A stretch of 64,000 nucleotides of DNA. It comes from Clostridiales bacterium (GTDB lineage: Bacteria > Bacillota > Clostridia > Oscillospirales > Oscillospiraceae). The translations under genes were made by a program, and so were the position numbers. The notes below the pieces were generated by a model. The model had not been told where the DNA came from. It ran no database searches and worked only from the letters and a program-made list of their open reading frames with translations. The stretch covers positions 1 through 64,000 of the forward strand of contig JAQXJB010000038.1 in assembly GCA_029008095.1 (NCBI GenBank), written 5' to 3'. Of the stretch, positions 6,803-14,865 are shown piece by piece; within the stretch, counting starts at the first letter, position 1; each line of letters starts with the position of its first letter.

Positions 6803-9800
6803 TCAGAACTCAACAGAGCCCTCAAATACCTTCTCGGCAGTACCGGTCATGGTAACGCGCTCATCCGTATAATTTATAGTGAGCTCTCCACCGGCGAGCA
6901 TCACGCGGATATCCTCGCCCTTGGTGCAGTAGCCGTTGAGGGTGGCTGCCACGGCGGCGGCGCAGGCGCCGGTGCCGCAGGCGAGAGTCTCGCCGCTGCC
7001 GCGCTCCCAAACGCGCATCTTGATGGTATGGCTGTCCACAACGCTGACGAACTCGGTGTTCACGCGCTCGGGGAACATGGGATGGGACTCGAACATGGGG
7101 CCGATCTTGCTCAAATCAAGTCCGTCCACATCATCGCGGAATACGACGCAGTGAGGGTTGCCCATACTTACGCAAGTTATCCTGTATTCGCTGCCGCCCA
7201 CCTCCACGGCGCGGTCAATGACGTTCTCGCCGTCCAGAAGAACGGGAATATTGGCGGGGGCCAGCTCAGCCTTGCCCATATTTACGCTGACGCGCATGAC
7301 CTTATCGTTCTTGGTGATGAGTTTGAGCTGCTTTATGCCGCTCTTGGTCTCTATGGTCATGGCCTTCTTTTTCAGGTTTCTGGAATCATAGAGATATTTG
7401 CCCACGCAGCGGATGCCGTTGCCGCACATGGTTCCCTCGCTGCCGTCCAGATTGAAGATGCGCATCTTTGCGTCTGCTATCTTGGACTTCTCAATGAGGA
7501 TGATACCGTCGCCGCCTACACCGTAGTGCCTGTCGGAGAGGTACACGGCCAGAGACTCGGGGGAATTGACCTCCCGCTCAAGGCAGTCGATATAGATATA
7601 GTCGTTTCCGCAGCCCTGCATCTTGGTGAACTCCAGCTTGGTCTTGCTGTGGCGCATATTGTTCAGATCCACCAGCTCGGTATTGATTTCGCTGTAACGG
7701 CTCATCAGGCTGTCCGCCAGAGCGTTGGCGGTGTCGATGGAGGTGAGGCAGGCAATGCCAAGGCTGCTGGCCTTGCGGCGGATCTTCACGCTGTCCCTGG
7801 CAGGCTCGCGGCCTCTCGCGGAGGTGGAAACGATGTAATTTATCTTTCCGCTCTCCAGCAGGGACATGCTGTTATTCTCAGCATCCTCGTAAATCTTGCT
7901 GACCACATTCACGGTGAACCCGGCTCTTCTGAGAGCCTCGGCGGTACCGGCTGTGGCATAGAGGGTAAAGCCAAGGTTATGGAACTTCTTGGCGATATCG
8001 GTTATCTCGGGCTTATCGCTGTCGCGCACCGTGAGGAACACGCCGCCGCTCTTCTGCATCTTGTAGCCCGCGGCTACAAGCCCCTTATACAGAGCCTCCT
8101 GCAGATCCTTGCCGATGCCCAGAACCTCACCGGTGGACTTCATCTCAGGTCCGAGGTGGGTATCAACATCAATGAGCTTCTCAAAGGAGAACACGGGCAC
8201 CTTGATGGCGGTATAGGGCGAGGGATGATAGAGGCCGGGGTCATAGCCCATATCGGCCAGCTTCTCACCAAGAGCGGCGCGGATGGCCAGCTCTACCATA
8301 GGCACGCCGGTGACCTTGCTGAGATATGGCACGGTACGGGAGGCGCGTGGATTGACCTCTATGATGTAGATATCATTATTATAAATAATGTACTGGATAT
8401 TGACGATGCCGATGGCGTTGAGTCCCTCTGCAAGCTGGCGGGTGGTACGGACAAGGCGGTCGGCCATGTTGTCGTCGATATGGAGGGCGGGATAGATGGC
8501 GATACTGTCGCCGGAGTGTATACCCGCTCGCTCAACATGCTCCATGATGCCGGGAATGAGAACCTCCTCGCCGTCATAGATGGCATCGACCTCTATCTCG
8601 CGGCCGTTGATGTACTTATCGATAAGCACGGGGTTCTCGATGCCGTTTCTGAGAATGATCTCCATATACTCGCGGATATCATCGTCGTTAAAGGCGATTA
8701 TCATGTTCTGTCCGCCGAGAACGTAAGAGGGGCGCATGAGGACGGGGTAGGTCAGGCGGTTTGCTACCTCAAGAGCCTCGGCCTCGTTCATGACCGTGCC
8801 GCCCTGGGGACGCTTGATATTCAGCTTTTCGAGAAGCTCGTCAAAGCGTTCTCTGTCCTCAGCCATGTCGATGCTGTCGGCAGAGGTGCCAAGGATGCGG
8901 ATGCCGGCCTCGCTGAGAGTCTTGGTGAGCTTGATGGCAGTCTGACCGCCAAATGCAACGACAACTCCGCAGGGCTTCTCGATATGGATGATGTTCATTA
9001 CATCCTCGGGTGTGAGAGGCTCGAAATAGAGTCGGTCTGAGGTATCAAAGTCGGTGGAAACGGTCTCGGGGTTATTATTGATGATGACGACCTCATAGCC
9101 CAGGCGCTTGAGCGCCCATACGCAGTGGACGCTGGCATAGTCGAACTCTATGCCCTGGCCGATACGGATGGGGCCGGAGCCGAGAACGATAACGGTCTTG
9201 CCGGTATTGTGAATATGGGCAAGCGCCTCGTTCTCGCCGCCCATCTCAGGGGTGTTGGCGGTGGCATAGAAATAAGGAGTCTCGGCTGGGAACTCCGCGG
9301 CGCAGGTATCGACCATCTTATAGGTGGGGGCAAACTCATACCCGGGCTTGCTGCCGGAGATGCGGGTCAGCGCCTTATCGGTGTAGCCCAGGCGCTTGCC
9401 TTCAAGATAATCCTCTTTGGAGAGGGGCTTATCCGCTATTCTGCGCTCGTATGCAAGCAGGTTATTCATCTTGTTGACAAACCAGCGGTCCACCTTGGTT
9501 ATATCGAATATTTCATCGACCGTGACGCCGCGCTTGAGGGCCTCGTAGATGACAAAAAGCCGCTCGTCGGTGGTGTCATGGAGCTTTGCTCTTATCTCCT
9601 CGTCGCTGAGCTCTGCCAGACGGGGCATATTAAGGGTATCGACGGAGATCTCGGCGCCGCGCACAGCCTTCATAAGAGCGCTCTCGAAGCAATCGCCGAT
9701 ACTCATGACCTCACCGGTCGCCTTCATCTGAGTACCCAACTCACGCTTCGCGTAAACGAACTTATCGAAGGGCCACTTGGGGAACTTGAGGCAGACATAG

Positions 9801-10852
9801 TCAATGGTCGGCTCAAAGGCCGCGTATGTGGTGCCGGTAACGGCGTTGAGTATCTCGTCCAGCCGGTAGCCTATGGCTATTTTGGTGGCGACCTTGGCTA
9901 TGGGATAGCCGGTAGCCTTGGAGGCCAGAGCGGAAGAACGGGACACGCGGGGGTTGACCTCGATGACCGCGTATTCAAAGGAATCGGGATTGAGGGCGAA
10001 CTGGCAGTTGCAGCCGCCTTCCACGCCCAGAGCCTCAACAATGTCAAAGGCAGCGGTACGGAGCATCTGATATTCCTTATCGGAGAGGGTAACGGCGGGT
10101 GCGACAACAATACTGTCGCCGGTATGCACGCCAACGGGGTCTACATTCTCCATAGAGCAGACTGTGATAACATTGCCCGCTCCATCGCGGATGACCTCGA
10201 ACTCTATCTCCTTCCAGCCGGAAACGCAGCGCTCAACGAGTATCTGTCCGATGGGAGACATGGAAATGCCGGTATGAGCAATCTCCTTGAGTGCTTTCAC
10301 GTCCTTGGCAATGCCGCCGCCGGTTCCGCCGAGGGTGAAGGCGGGACGGACGATGACGGGATAGCCTATCTCCTCGGCAAAGGCCAGAGCGTCCTCAACG
10401 GTCGTTACGACCTTGGAGGGAATGCAGGGCTGGCCGATGCTCTCCATTGTGTCCTTGAATATCTGCCTGTCCTCGGCCTTGTCTATGGTCTCGGGAGAGG
10501 AGCCAAGCAGGCGGACGTTATGCTCCTTGAGGAAGCCGTCCTTGGCGAGCTGCATGGAGAGGGTCAGGCCGGTCTGGCCGCCCAGGCCGGAAAGGATGCT
10601 GTCCGGCTTCTCCTTCTCGATTATTCTTTTTACGGTGGTGAGTGTAAGGGGCTCTATGTAGATTTTGTCCGCCATTGCGCTGTCAGTCATAATGGTGGCG
10701 GGGTTGGAGTTGACGAGTACGATCTCAATACCGTCCTCCTTCAGAGCACGGCAGGCCTGAGTGCCCGCATAGTCGAACTCGGCGGCCTGGCCTATAACGA
10801 TAGGGCCGGAGCCTATAACAAGAACTTTTTTGATATTAGGATTCAGCGGCAT
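6803..10852 (-). CDS. carB-dapF: Carbamoyl phosphate synthase large subunit fused to diaminopimelate epimerase
   Basis: A single 1349-codon frame encodes two complete enzymes. Residues 1 to about 1050 are CarB: two ATP-grasp halves (starting KKVLVIGSGPIVIGQAAEFD and KTVIVLGSGPIRIGQGIEFD), the central oligomerisation region and the C-terminal MGS-like allosteric domain (FLTVRDSDKPEI... YIVSTSA). After a linker of about 20 residues, the last roughly 280 residues are DapF: KMQGCGND near the start, catalytic cysteines in MCGNGIRC and ACGTGACAA, and GNPHCVVF between them. CarB makes carbamoyl phosphate for arginine and pyrimidines; DapF converts LL- to meso-diaminopimelate for lysine and peptidoglycan. 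Both parts are full length with motifs intact. An ATG codon occurs in the linker (about 7654) without a good ribosome binding site, so separate translation of DapF is possible but not favoured. It lies three bases after carA, translationally coupled. Confidence 0.92.
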   Translation of the reverse strand: MPLNPNIKKVLVIGSGPIVIGQAAEFDYAGTQACRALKEDGIEIVLVNSNPATIMTDSAMADKIYIEPLTLTTVKRIIEKEKPDSILSGLGGQTGLTLSMQLAKDGFLKEHNVRLLGSSPETIDKAEDRQIFKDTMESIGQPCIPSKVVTTVEDALAFAEEIGYPVIVRPAFTLGGTGGGIAKDVKALKEIAHTGISMSPIGQILVERCVSGWKEIEFEVIRDGAGNVITVCSMENVDPVGVHTGDSIVVAPAVTLSDKEYQMLRTAAFDIVEALGVEGGCNCQFALNPDSFEYAVIEVNPRVSRSSALASKATGYPIAKVATKIAIGYRLDEILNAVTGTTYAAFEPTIDYVCLKFPKWPFDKFVYAKRELGTQMKATGEVMSIGDCFESALMKAVRGAEISVDTLNMPRLAELSDEEIRAKLHDTTDERLFVIYEALKRGVTVDEIFDITKVDRWFVNKMNNLLAYERRIADKPLSKEDYLEGKRLGYTDKALTRISGSKPGYEFAPTYKMVDTCAAEFPAETPYFYATANTPEMGGENEALAHIHNTGKTVIVLGSGPIRIGQGIEFDYASVHCVWALKRLGYEVVIINNNPETVSTDFDTSDRLYFEPLTPEDVMNIIHIEKPCGVVVAFGGQTAIKLTKTLSEAGIRILGTSADSIDMAEDRERFDELLEKLNIKRPQGGTVMNEAEALEVANRLTYPVLMRPSYVLGGQNMIIAFNDDDIREYMEIILRNGIENPVLIDKYINGREIEVDAIYDGEEVLIPGIMEHVERAGIHSGDSIAIYPALHIDDNMADRLVRTTRQLAEGLNAIGIVNIQYIIYNNDIYIIEVNPRASRTVPYLSKVTGVPMVELAIRAALGEKLADMGYDPGLYHPSPYTAIKVPVFSFEKLIDVDTHLGPEMKSTGEVLGIGKDLQEALYKGLVAAGYKMQKSGGVFLTVRDSDKPEITDIAKKFHNLGFTLYATAGTAEALRRAGFTVNVVSKIYEDAENNSMSLLESGKINYIVSTSARGREPARDSVKIRRKASSLGIACLTSIDTANALADSLMSRYSEINTELVDLNNMRHSKTKLEFTKMQGCGNDYIYIDCLEREVNSPESLAVYLSDRHYGVGGDGIILIEKSKIADAKMRIFNLDGSEGTMCGNGIRCVGKYLYDSRNLKKKAMTIETKSGIKQLKLITKNDKVMRVSVNMGKAELAPANIPVLLDGENVIDRAVEVGGSEYRITCVSMGNPHCVVFRDDVDGLDLSKIGPMFESHPMFPERVNTEFVSVVDSHTIKMRVWERGSGETLACGTGACAAAVAATLNGYCTKGEDIRVMLAGGELTINYTDERVTMTGTAEKVFEGSVEF

Positions 10853-10855
10853 CGA

Positions 10856-11923
10856 TTACACCCCTTTCATCATATCTACAAATTTATCGAACAGGAAGCC
10901 GGTATCCTTGCTTCCGCCGCTCGCTTCGGGATAGAACTGGACGGAGAACACAGGCTTGTTTCTATATTCAATGCCCTCATTGGTGCCGTCGTTTACATTT
11001 ACGAAGGACTGAACGGCGGTATCGGGCTTGATGCTCTCAGGCACGACGGCATAGCCGTGGTTTTGGGCGGATATGTATACATGGCCGTCCTTATAATACT
11101 TCACGGGCTGGTTGGCGCCGTGGTGACCATACTTGAGCTTCTCTGTTCTGAAGTCGTGGGCCAGAGCCAGAAGCTGGTGGCCGAGGGCAATGCCGAACAT
11201 GGGGACGCCGCTCTTGACGAGCGTCTTAAGCTCCTCTACTATGGCGGCATTGTCGGCGGGGTCTCCGGGGCCATTGGATATCACGATTCCGTCAGGCTTC
11301 ATGGCAAGGATCTCCCCGGCGCTGACCGTGCCGGGAACTATGGTCAGGTCGCAGTCTCTTTCGAGAAGGCGGCGTGCAATGTAGTTTTTGAGACCAAGGT
11401 CAATAACGGCAACGTTATACTTTCCGTTTTCGCTCTTTCTCTGCTCGATCTGCTTTGCGCAGGTCTCGGCAACGGCGCCTGTGACGCGGTACGCCTTGAG
11501 CTTATCCATATCAACAGAAGCCGGGTCGGCGGTGACCGCGCAGTTCATAACGCCGTTCTCCCTGAGAACGCGGGTAAGAGCGCGGGTATCGATGCCATAT
11601 ACGCCGGGTATGCCCGCCTGCCTGAGATAAGTGTCTATATCGCCCTCGCTGCGGAAGTTGGAGGGCTTCTCGCACCATTCGCGGACGATGTAGGCCCACG
11701 GGCCGTTCATTCCGCTCTCCGCGTCTGCGGCCATTACGCCGTAATCACCAAGCAGAGGGAAGGTCTGAACGATTGCCTGGCCATAATAGCTGGGGTCGGT
11801 AAGGGTCTCCACATAAGCAGTCATGCCGGTTGAGAAAACAAGCTCTGCAATAACCTCTTTTTCCGCTCCGAACGCCTTTCCCCTGAAAACCATACCGTTT
11901 TCCAGAACAATGTATCTATCCAT
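10856..11923 (-). CDS. carA: Carbamoyl phosphate synthase small subunit lacking the glutaminase Cys and His
   Basis: A 355-residue protein with the normal CarA layout: N-terminal CPSase_sm domain (LENGMVFRGKAFGAE, STGMTAYVETLTDPSY) and C-terminal class I glutamine amidotransferase domain. In active enzymes the nucleophilic cysteine (E. coli C269) lies in GICLGHQ and the catalytic histidine (H353) in QFHPEA. Here the corresponding segments read GIALGHQ (codon GCC) and QFYPEA (codon TAT), so both are replaced while the surrounding glutamine-site residues are kept. The subunit should be unable to hydrolyse glutamine, and the enzyme would need free ammonia, as in animal CPS I where the cysteine is also lost. 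It may still be needed structurally. First gene of the operon, behind a long leader with a small ORF and attenuator-like terminator. Confidence 0.93.
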   Translation of the reverse strand: MDRYIVLENGMVFRGKAFGAEKEVIAELVFSTGMTAYVETLTDPSYYGQAIVQTFPLLGDYGVMAADAESGMNGPWAYIVREWCEKPSNFRSEGDIDTYLRQAGIPGVYGIDTRALTRVLRENGVMNCAVTADPASVDMDKLKAYRVTGAVAETCAKQIEQRKSENGKYNVAVIDLGLKNYIARRLLERDCDLTIVPGTVSAGEILAMKPDGIVISNGPGDPADNAAIVEELKTLVKSGVPMFGIALGHQLLALAHDFRTEKLKYGHHGANQPVKYYKDGHVYISAQNHGYAVVPESIKPDTAVQSFVNVNDGTNEGIEYRNKPVFSVQFYPEASGGSKDTGFLFDKFVDMMKGV

Positions 11924-12073
11924 GTATTACGCCCCTTTAGCAACGTTTTTCGGATTATTTTTCATATTTTCGCAGTTTATTCTAATCTATTATTTTACTG
12001 CCGCCATGCTTTTATGTCAATCGCTAATTCGTGCTTCCGCCCGCGCGGGTCATTCTCCTGCTTTGCGCAGAAA

Positions 12074-12105
12074 AATTCCCCCTGCCGAAAACGGCAAGGG
12101 GAATT
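12074..12105 (-). terminator. Attenuator-like terminator in the carA leader
   Basis: On the reverse strand a 14-bp stem (AATTCCCCTTGCCG with CGGCAGGGGGAATT, one wobble, TTTT loop) is followed by TTT. It lies between the leader promoter (12259-12287) and carA, eight bases after the stop codon of a small leader ORF, so it can end transcription before carA. Confidence 0.75.
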
Positions 12106-12112
12106 GGAACAG

Positions 12113-12208
12113 CTATTTAAAAACATTGGAAACAGAATGGACAAAAGAAAAAACACGACTTCCGCCAAAAAATATCCCACCGAGGTAAATCCGTATAGCG
12201 GTCATCAT
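12113..12208 (-). CDS. 31-codon leader peptide upstream of carA
   Basis: The ORF starts at ATG 12208 (a second ATG follows directly) behind a strong GGAGGGAGGAAG ribosome binding site and ends with TAG eight bases before the attenuator stem. It is rich in phenylalanine codons (five TTT) and includes T-runs of six, six, four and five bases. This is the layout of the E. coli pyrBI leader, where low UTP makes RNA polymerase pause in U-rich stretches so that the ribosome catches up and prevents terminator formation. UTP sensing here is inference; the ORF, T-runs and spacing are read directly. A peptide role is not expected. Confidence 0.55.
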   Translation of the reverse strand: MMTAIRIYLGGIFFGGSRVFSFVHSVSNVFK

Positions 12209-12258
12209 GTCTTCCTCCCTCCAAGGCAAAATCCGTTTTTGGTTTCGCGCCGGGTAAG

Positions 12259-12287
12259 TTTATACCATAATACGGCATATTTGTCAA
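12259..12287 (-). promoter_or_regulatory. Promoter of the carA-carB/dapF operon
   Basis: On the reverse strand a perfect TTGACA (12287-12282), a 17-base spacer and TATAAA (12264-12259). Transcription would start near 12252, giving a leader of about 330 nt that contains the small ORF and the attenuator. The rest of the 11924-12464 gap shows no other gene; the forward promoter of the ParB-like gene lies at its right end. Confidence 0.8.
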
Positions 12288-12391
12288 TGCGTAAGAGTCA
12301 TATTTTTTACTGCGACTATAATATCTCGGATTTTTTCAACATTTCCCGCGTTCCTCGACAAACTTCGTGGTAATTTTTACCATTTATGGTG

Positions 12392-12397
12392 TATAAT
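12392..12397 (+). promoter_or_regulatory. Probable -10 box of the ParB/Noc-like gene
   Basis: TATAAT lies 68 bases before the ATG at 12465. The -35 region is poor. A small GTGGG/CCCAC hairpin with a following T-run (about 12422-12445) lies in the leader and could fold before translation. Confidence 0.4.
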
Positions 12398-12464
12398 CCT
12401 GTTGAAAAAGATAATTTAGTGGTGGGCTAAAACCCACACGTTTTTACGAAAGGAACGATAAAAT

Positions 12465-13295
12465 ATGGCAGCTGTGATAAAAAAACGTGGTCTTTTTGAC
12501 AATCAAAAGGTTATGTCCATCCCTGTGAGCGAGATCGTGCCCAATCCCTCTCAGCCCCGCAAGCTTTTTGACAGCCAGGCTCTGTTTGAGCTTTCAGAAA
12601 GTATCGCCCGCTACGGAATCATCCAGCCTCTTTCCGTGCGTAAAACCGGCAAGCAGTACGAGCTGGTGGCGGGAGAGCGCCGGCTGCGTGCGGCAAAGAT
12701 GGCCGGTCTGACGGAGGTTCCCTGCGTTGTTCTTGAGCTGACGAACGAGGATTCCTCCGTGATAGCGCTCATTGAAAACATACAGAGGCGGGATCTGGAC
12801 TACATAGAAGAGGCCGAGGCTCTGGCGAAACTGATAAAGGACTTCGGCATGAGCCAGGAGGAAGCAGCCAAGCGCATAAGCCGTTCCCAGTCCGCTGTGG
12901 CAAACAAGCTGCGCATACTGAAGCTTTCCCCGGAAATACTCTACGTTCTGCGTGAATCCGGCCTCACCGAGCGTCACGCCCGCGCGCTGCTGCGTCTGCC
13001 CACCGAGGAGCTGAGGCAGCAGGCACTGGAGCACATGGTGGTGCATCAGCTCACGGTGGCAAAATCCGAGGAATACATCGAGGATCTGCTGGACGCGGCC
13101 AAGGAGGAAGAGGAAGCCACACATAAGCGCAAGCCCTCTTACATTATAAAGGACGTGCGGCTGTTTTTGAACAGCATCACCCGCTCTCTCGGCATAATGC
13201 GGGATTCCGGTGTGGACGCTGTGTATGACAAGAGCGAGACCGACGACGACATTATTCTGATGATAACGATACCGAAAAAGAAAAACGTGGGCTGA
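12465..13295 (+). CDS. ParB/Spo0J-family DNA-binding protein, Noc-like
   Basis: A 276-residue ParB-family protein. The N-terminal nuclease-like CTPase domain shows NPSQPRK (residues 25-31), the GERRLRAAKMAG motif and ENIQRRDLD. The central helix-turn-helix reads MSQEEAAKRISRSQSAVANKLRILKL, and a C-terminal dimerisation region follows. Proteins of this family bind parS-like or Noc sites and spread on DNA with CTP. No parA gene adjoins it, which favours the nucleoid-occlusion (Noc) subgroup over chromosome-partition Spo0J. The start follows AAAGGAACG. A strong terminator shared with the convergent rluD lies directly downstream. Confidence 0.85.
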   Translation: MAAVIKKRGLFDNQKVMSIPVSEIVPNPSQPRKLFDSQALFELSESIARYGIIQPLSVRKTGKQYELVAGERRLRAAKMAGLTEVPCVVLELTNEDSSVIALIENIQRRDLDYIEEAEALAKLIKDFGMSQEEAAKRISRSQSAVANKLRILKLSPEILYVLRESGLTERHARALLRLPTEELRQQALEHMVVHQLTVAKSEEYIEDLLDAAKEEEEATHKRKPSYIIKDVRLFLNSITRSLGIMRDSGVDAVYDKSETDDDIILMITIPKKKNVG

Positions 13296-13305
13296 ATACG
13301 GCTGA

Positions 13306-13332
13306 CCGCCCCTTGGAGCATCCAAGGGGCGG
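13306..13332. terminator. Bidirectional terminator between the ParB-like gene and rluD
   Basis: A perfect 12-bp stem, CCGCCCCTTGGA with TCCAAGGGGCGG, has a three-base loop. It lies between two convergent genes and is followed by TTTATCATTT on the forward strand. Confidence 0.8.
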
Positions 13333-13340
13333 TTTATCAT

Positions 13341-14267
13341 TTAATATCCGCTTTTCGCTTTCAGCTTTTCAAGCACGGTCTTAAAATACTCGGGCAGCTC
13401 GCTTTCAAGCTCCACATGTTCCCCGGTGCGGGGATGTATGAACTTTATGCGCCGCGCGTGAAGGCACTGGCTTTCCTGACCCAGCTCCGGCTTTTTCATA
13501 CCATAGACCACGTCACCCAGAACCGGGTGGCCTATATGGGCCAGATGCACCCTTATCTGGTGGGTGCGCCCCGTTTCCAGGCGGCAGCGGAGATGGGTAT
13601 AGCCATCATAGCGGGCAATGACCTCATAGTGGGTAATTGCCGGGCGGGAATTTTTCGCCGTGACGGCCATGCGCTTTCTGTCCGTGGGATGGCGGCCGAT
13701 AGGCGCGTCTATCGTGCCGGTATCGTCCTTGATATTGCCGCGAACTACGGTCTCGTAGACCCGGGAAAGGCTCCTGTCCTTGAGCTGTTCGCTGAGGTGG
13801 CGGTGGGCAAAATCATTCTTTGCCGCAATGAGCAGTCCGGAGGTTTCTTTATCTATCCTGTGTACGATGCCCGGGCGCAACTCCCCTCCAACACCGGAAA
13901 GGCTATCACCGCAATGGTACATGAGGGCGTTCACAAGCGTACCGTCGGCATGCCCGGGCGCGGGATGGACAACAAGTCCCTTGGGCTTATTGACCACGAT
14001 AAGGTCGCCGTCCTCGTAGACAACATCCAGAGGGATATTCTGTGCCTCAAGGCCCGCGTCCTCTACCCTTTCCGGCAGCTCAACGGCGAACTCATCACCG
14101 TCCGCCACCTTATAGCTGCTTTTCACGGCCTTGCCCCGAAGGGTCACCCGGCCATCGTCTATAAGCTGCTGGGCGGCGCTGCGGCTGGTGTCCTCCATGT
14201 GCCCGGCGAGGAAGCTGTCGAGACGGGTGCCGGCGTCCTCAGCCGTTGCTGTTATCAGAAGGCTCAT
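13341..14267 (-). CDS. rluD: RluD-type 23S rRNA pseudouridine synthase
   Basis: A 308-residue enzyme converting uridines to pseudouridine in 23S rRNA (helix 69 for E. coli RluD). An S4 RNA-binding domain occupies about residues 13-80; the catalytic domain has the signature HRIDKETSGLL with its catalytic aspartate, VVNKPKGLVVHP before it and GRTHQIRVHL after it. The start lies inside the 3' end of lspA (29-base overlap), the usual lspA-rluD arrangement in Firmicutes. Individual rRNA targets cannot be told from sequence. Confidence 0.9.
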   Translation of the reverse strand: MSLLITATAEDAGTRLDSFLAGHMEDTSRSAAQQLIDDGRVTLRGKAVKSSYKVADGDEFAVELPERVEDAGLEAQNIPLDVVYEDGDLIVVNKPKGLVVHPAPGHADGTLVNALMYHCGDSLSGVGGELRPGIVHRIDKETSGLLIAAKNDFAHRHLSEQLKDRSLSRVYETVVRGNIKDDTGTIDAPIGRHPTDRKRMAVTAKNSRPAITHYEVIARYDGYTHLRCRLETGRTHQIRVHLAHIGHPVLGDVVYGMKKPELGQESQCLHARRIKFIHPRTGEHVELESELPEYFKTVLEKLKAKSGY

Positions 14268-14802
14268 CGCTGCTCTCCTCCACGGGTCTGAATTCCTTCA
14301 GCTTATCGAATATCTCGTCCGTCTCGCTCTGCGCCGGCGGAGCGACCTTTTTTTTCTTCTTCCCTATATCCTCAAAGAGAATGCATACGCAAAAGAGTAT
14401 GCCGCCGACCACGATGGCGCAGTCCGCGATATTGAACACCGGGAAATCGATGAACAGGGTCTCGAACATATCGATAACGTAGCCGAGTGCGATGCGGTCA
14501 ATGAGGTTGCCCACGGCGCCGCCCAGCACCAGCATAAGCGCGATGCGCTGCAGGGTACTTTTTGGCTTCTTGATGATAAGAGCCACGATGATGACGATAC
14601 AAATTATACAGGTCAGGATTATGATGGGTACCTTCATGCCGCTGAAAAGGCTGAAGGCGGCGGCATAGTTATGAACATGGGTGATCTGAAGCAGGCCAGG
14701 AATGAAGGCCATCTGGCCGCCCAACGGTATCGCGGAAACTATCCAGCCCTTGAAAAACTGGTCAGCCAGCACGATAAGAGCCGCGAAGAGGATATAGAGC
14801 AT
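14239..14802 (-). CDS. lspA: Prolipoprotein signal peptidase II
   Basis: A 187-residue membrane protease that removes signal peptides from lipid-modified prolipoproteins. Four membrane spans are visible. Conserved motifs: HNYAAAFS (usual form HNxGAAF, here Gly to Ala), GNLIDR with one catalytic aspartate and FNIADC with the other. A charged C-terminal tail of about 40 residues is longer than usual and overlaps rluD. Several lipoproteins in this window (44274, 52501, 53783, 38921) are likely clients. The start follows GGTGGAG. Confidence 0.9.
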   Translation of the reverse strand: MLYILFAALIVLADQFFKGWIVSAIPLGGQMAFIPGLLQITHVHNYAAAFSLFSGMKVPIIILTCIICIVIIVALIIKKPKSTLQRIALMLVLGGAVGNLIDRIALGYVIDMFETLFIDFPVFNIADCAIVVGGILFCVCILFEDIGKKKKKVAPPAQSETDEIFDKLKEFRPVEESSDEPSDNSNG

Positions 14803-14825
14803 AGCTCCACCTTTCTTTCCTAAAG

Positions 14826-14853
14826 CAATGGCGGGGGCTTTCCCCCGCCATTG
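14826..14853. terminator. Hairpin between ileS and lspA
   Basis: A 12-bp stem (CAATGGCGGGGG with CCCCCGCCATTG). On the reverse strand only a short CTTTA follows, so read-through into lspA is likely. Confidence 0.5.
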
Positions 14854-14865
14854 AGTTTGTTTATT

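Noticed and set aside
7028..9040. Long open frame antisense to carB (670 codons)
   Set aside because: It lies opposite a perfectly conserved enzyme and only reflects strong codon bias; its translation is low-complexity Ala/Gly/Leu/Asp/Val-rich without domains.
9125..11833. 902-codon antisense frame over carB and carA
   Set aside because: Shadow of the same codon bias; no motif, no ribosome binding site.
11995..12180. 61-codon hydrophobic frame in the carA leader starting at GTG 12180
   Set aside because: No ribosome binding site and it runs through the terminator stem; the frame at 12113-12208 has a far better start.
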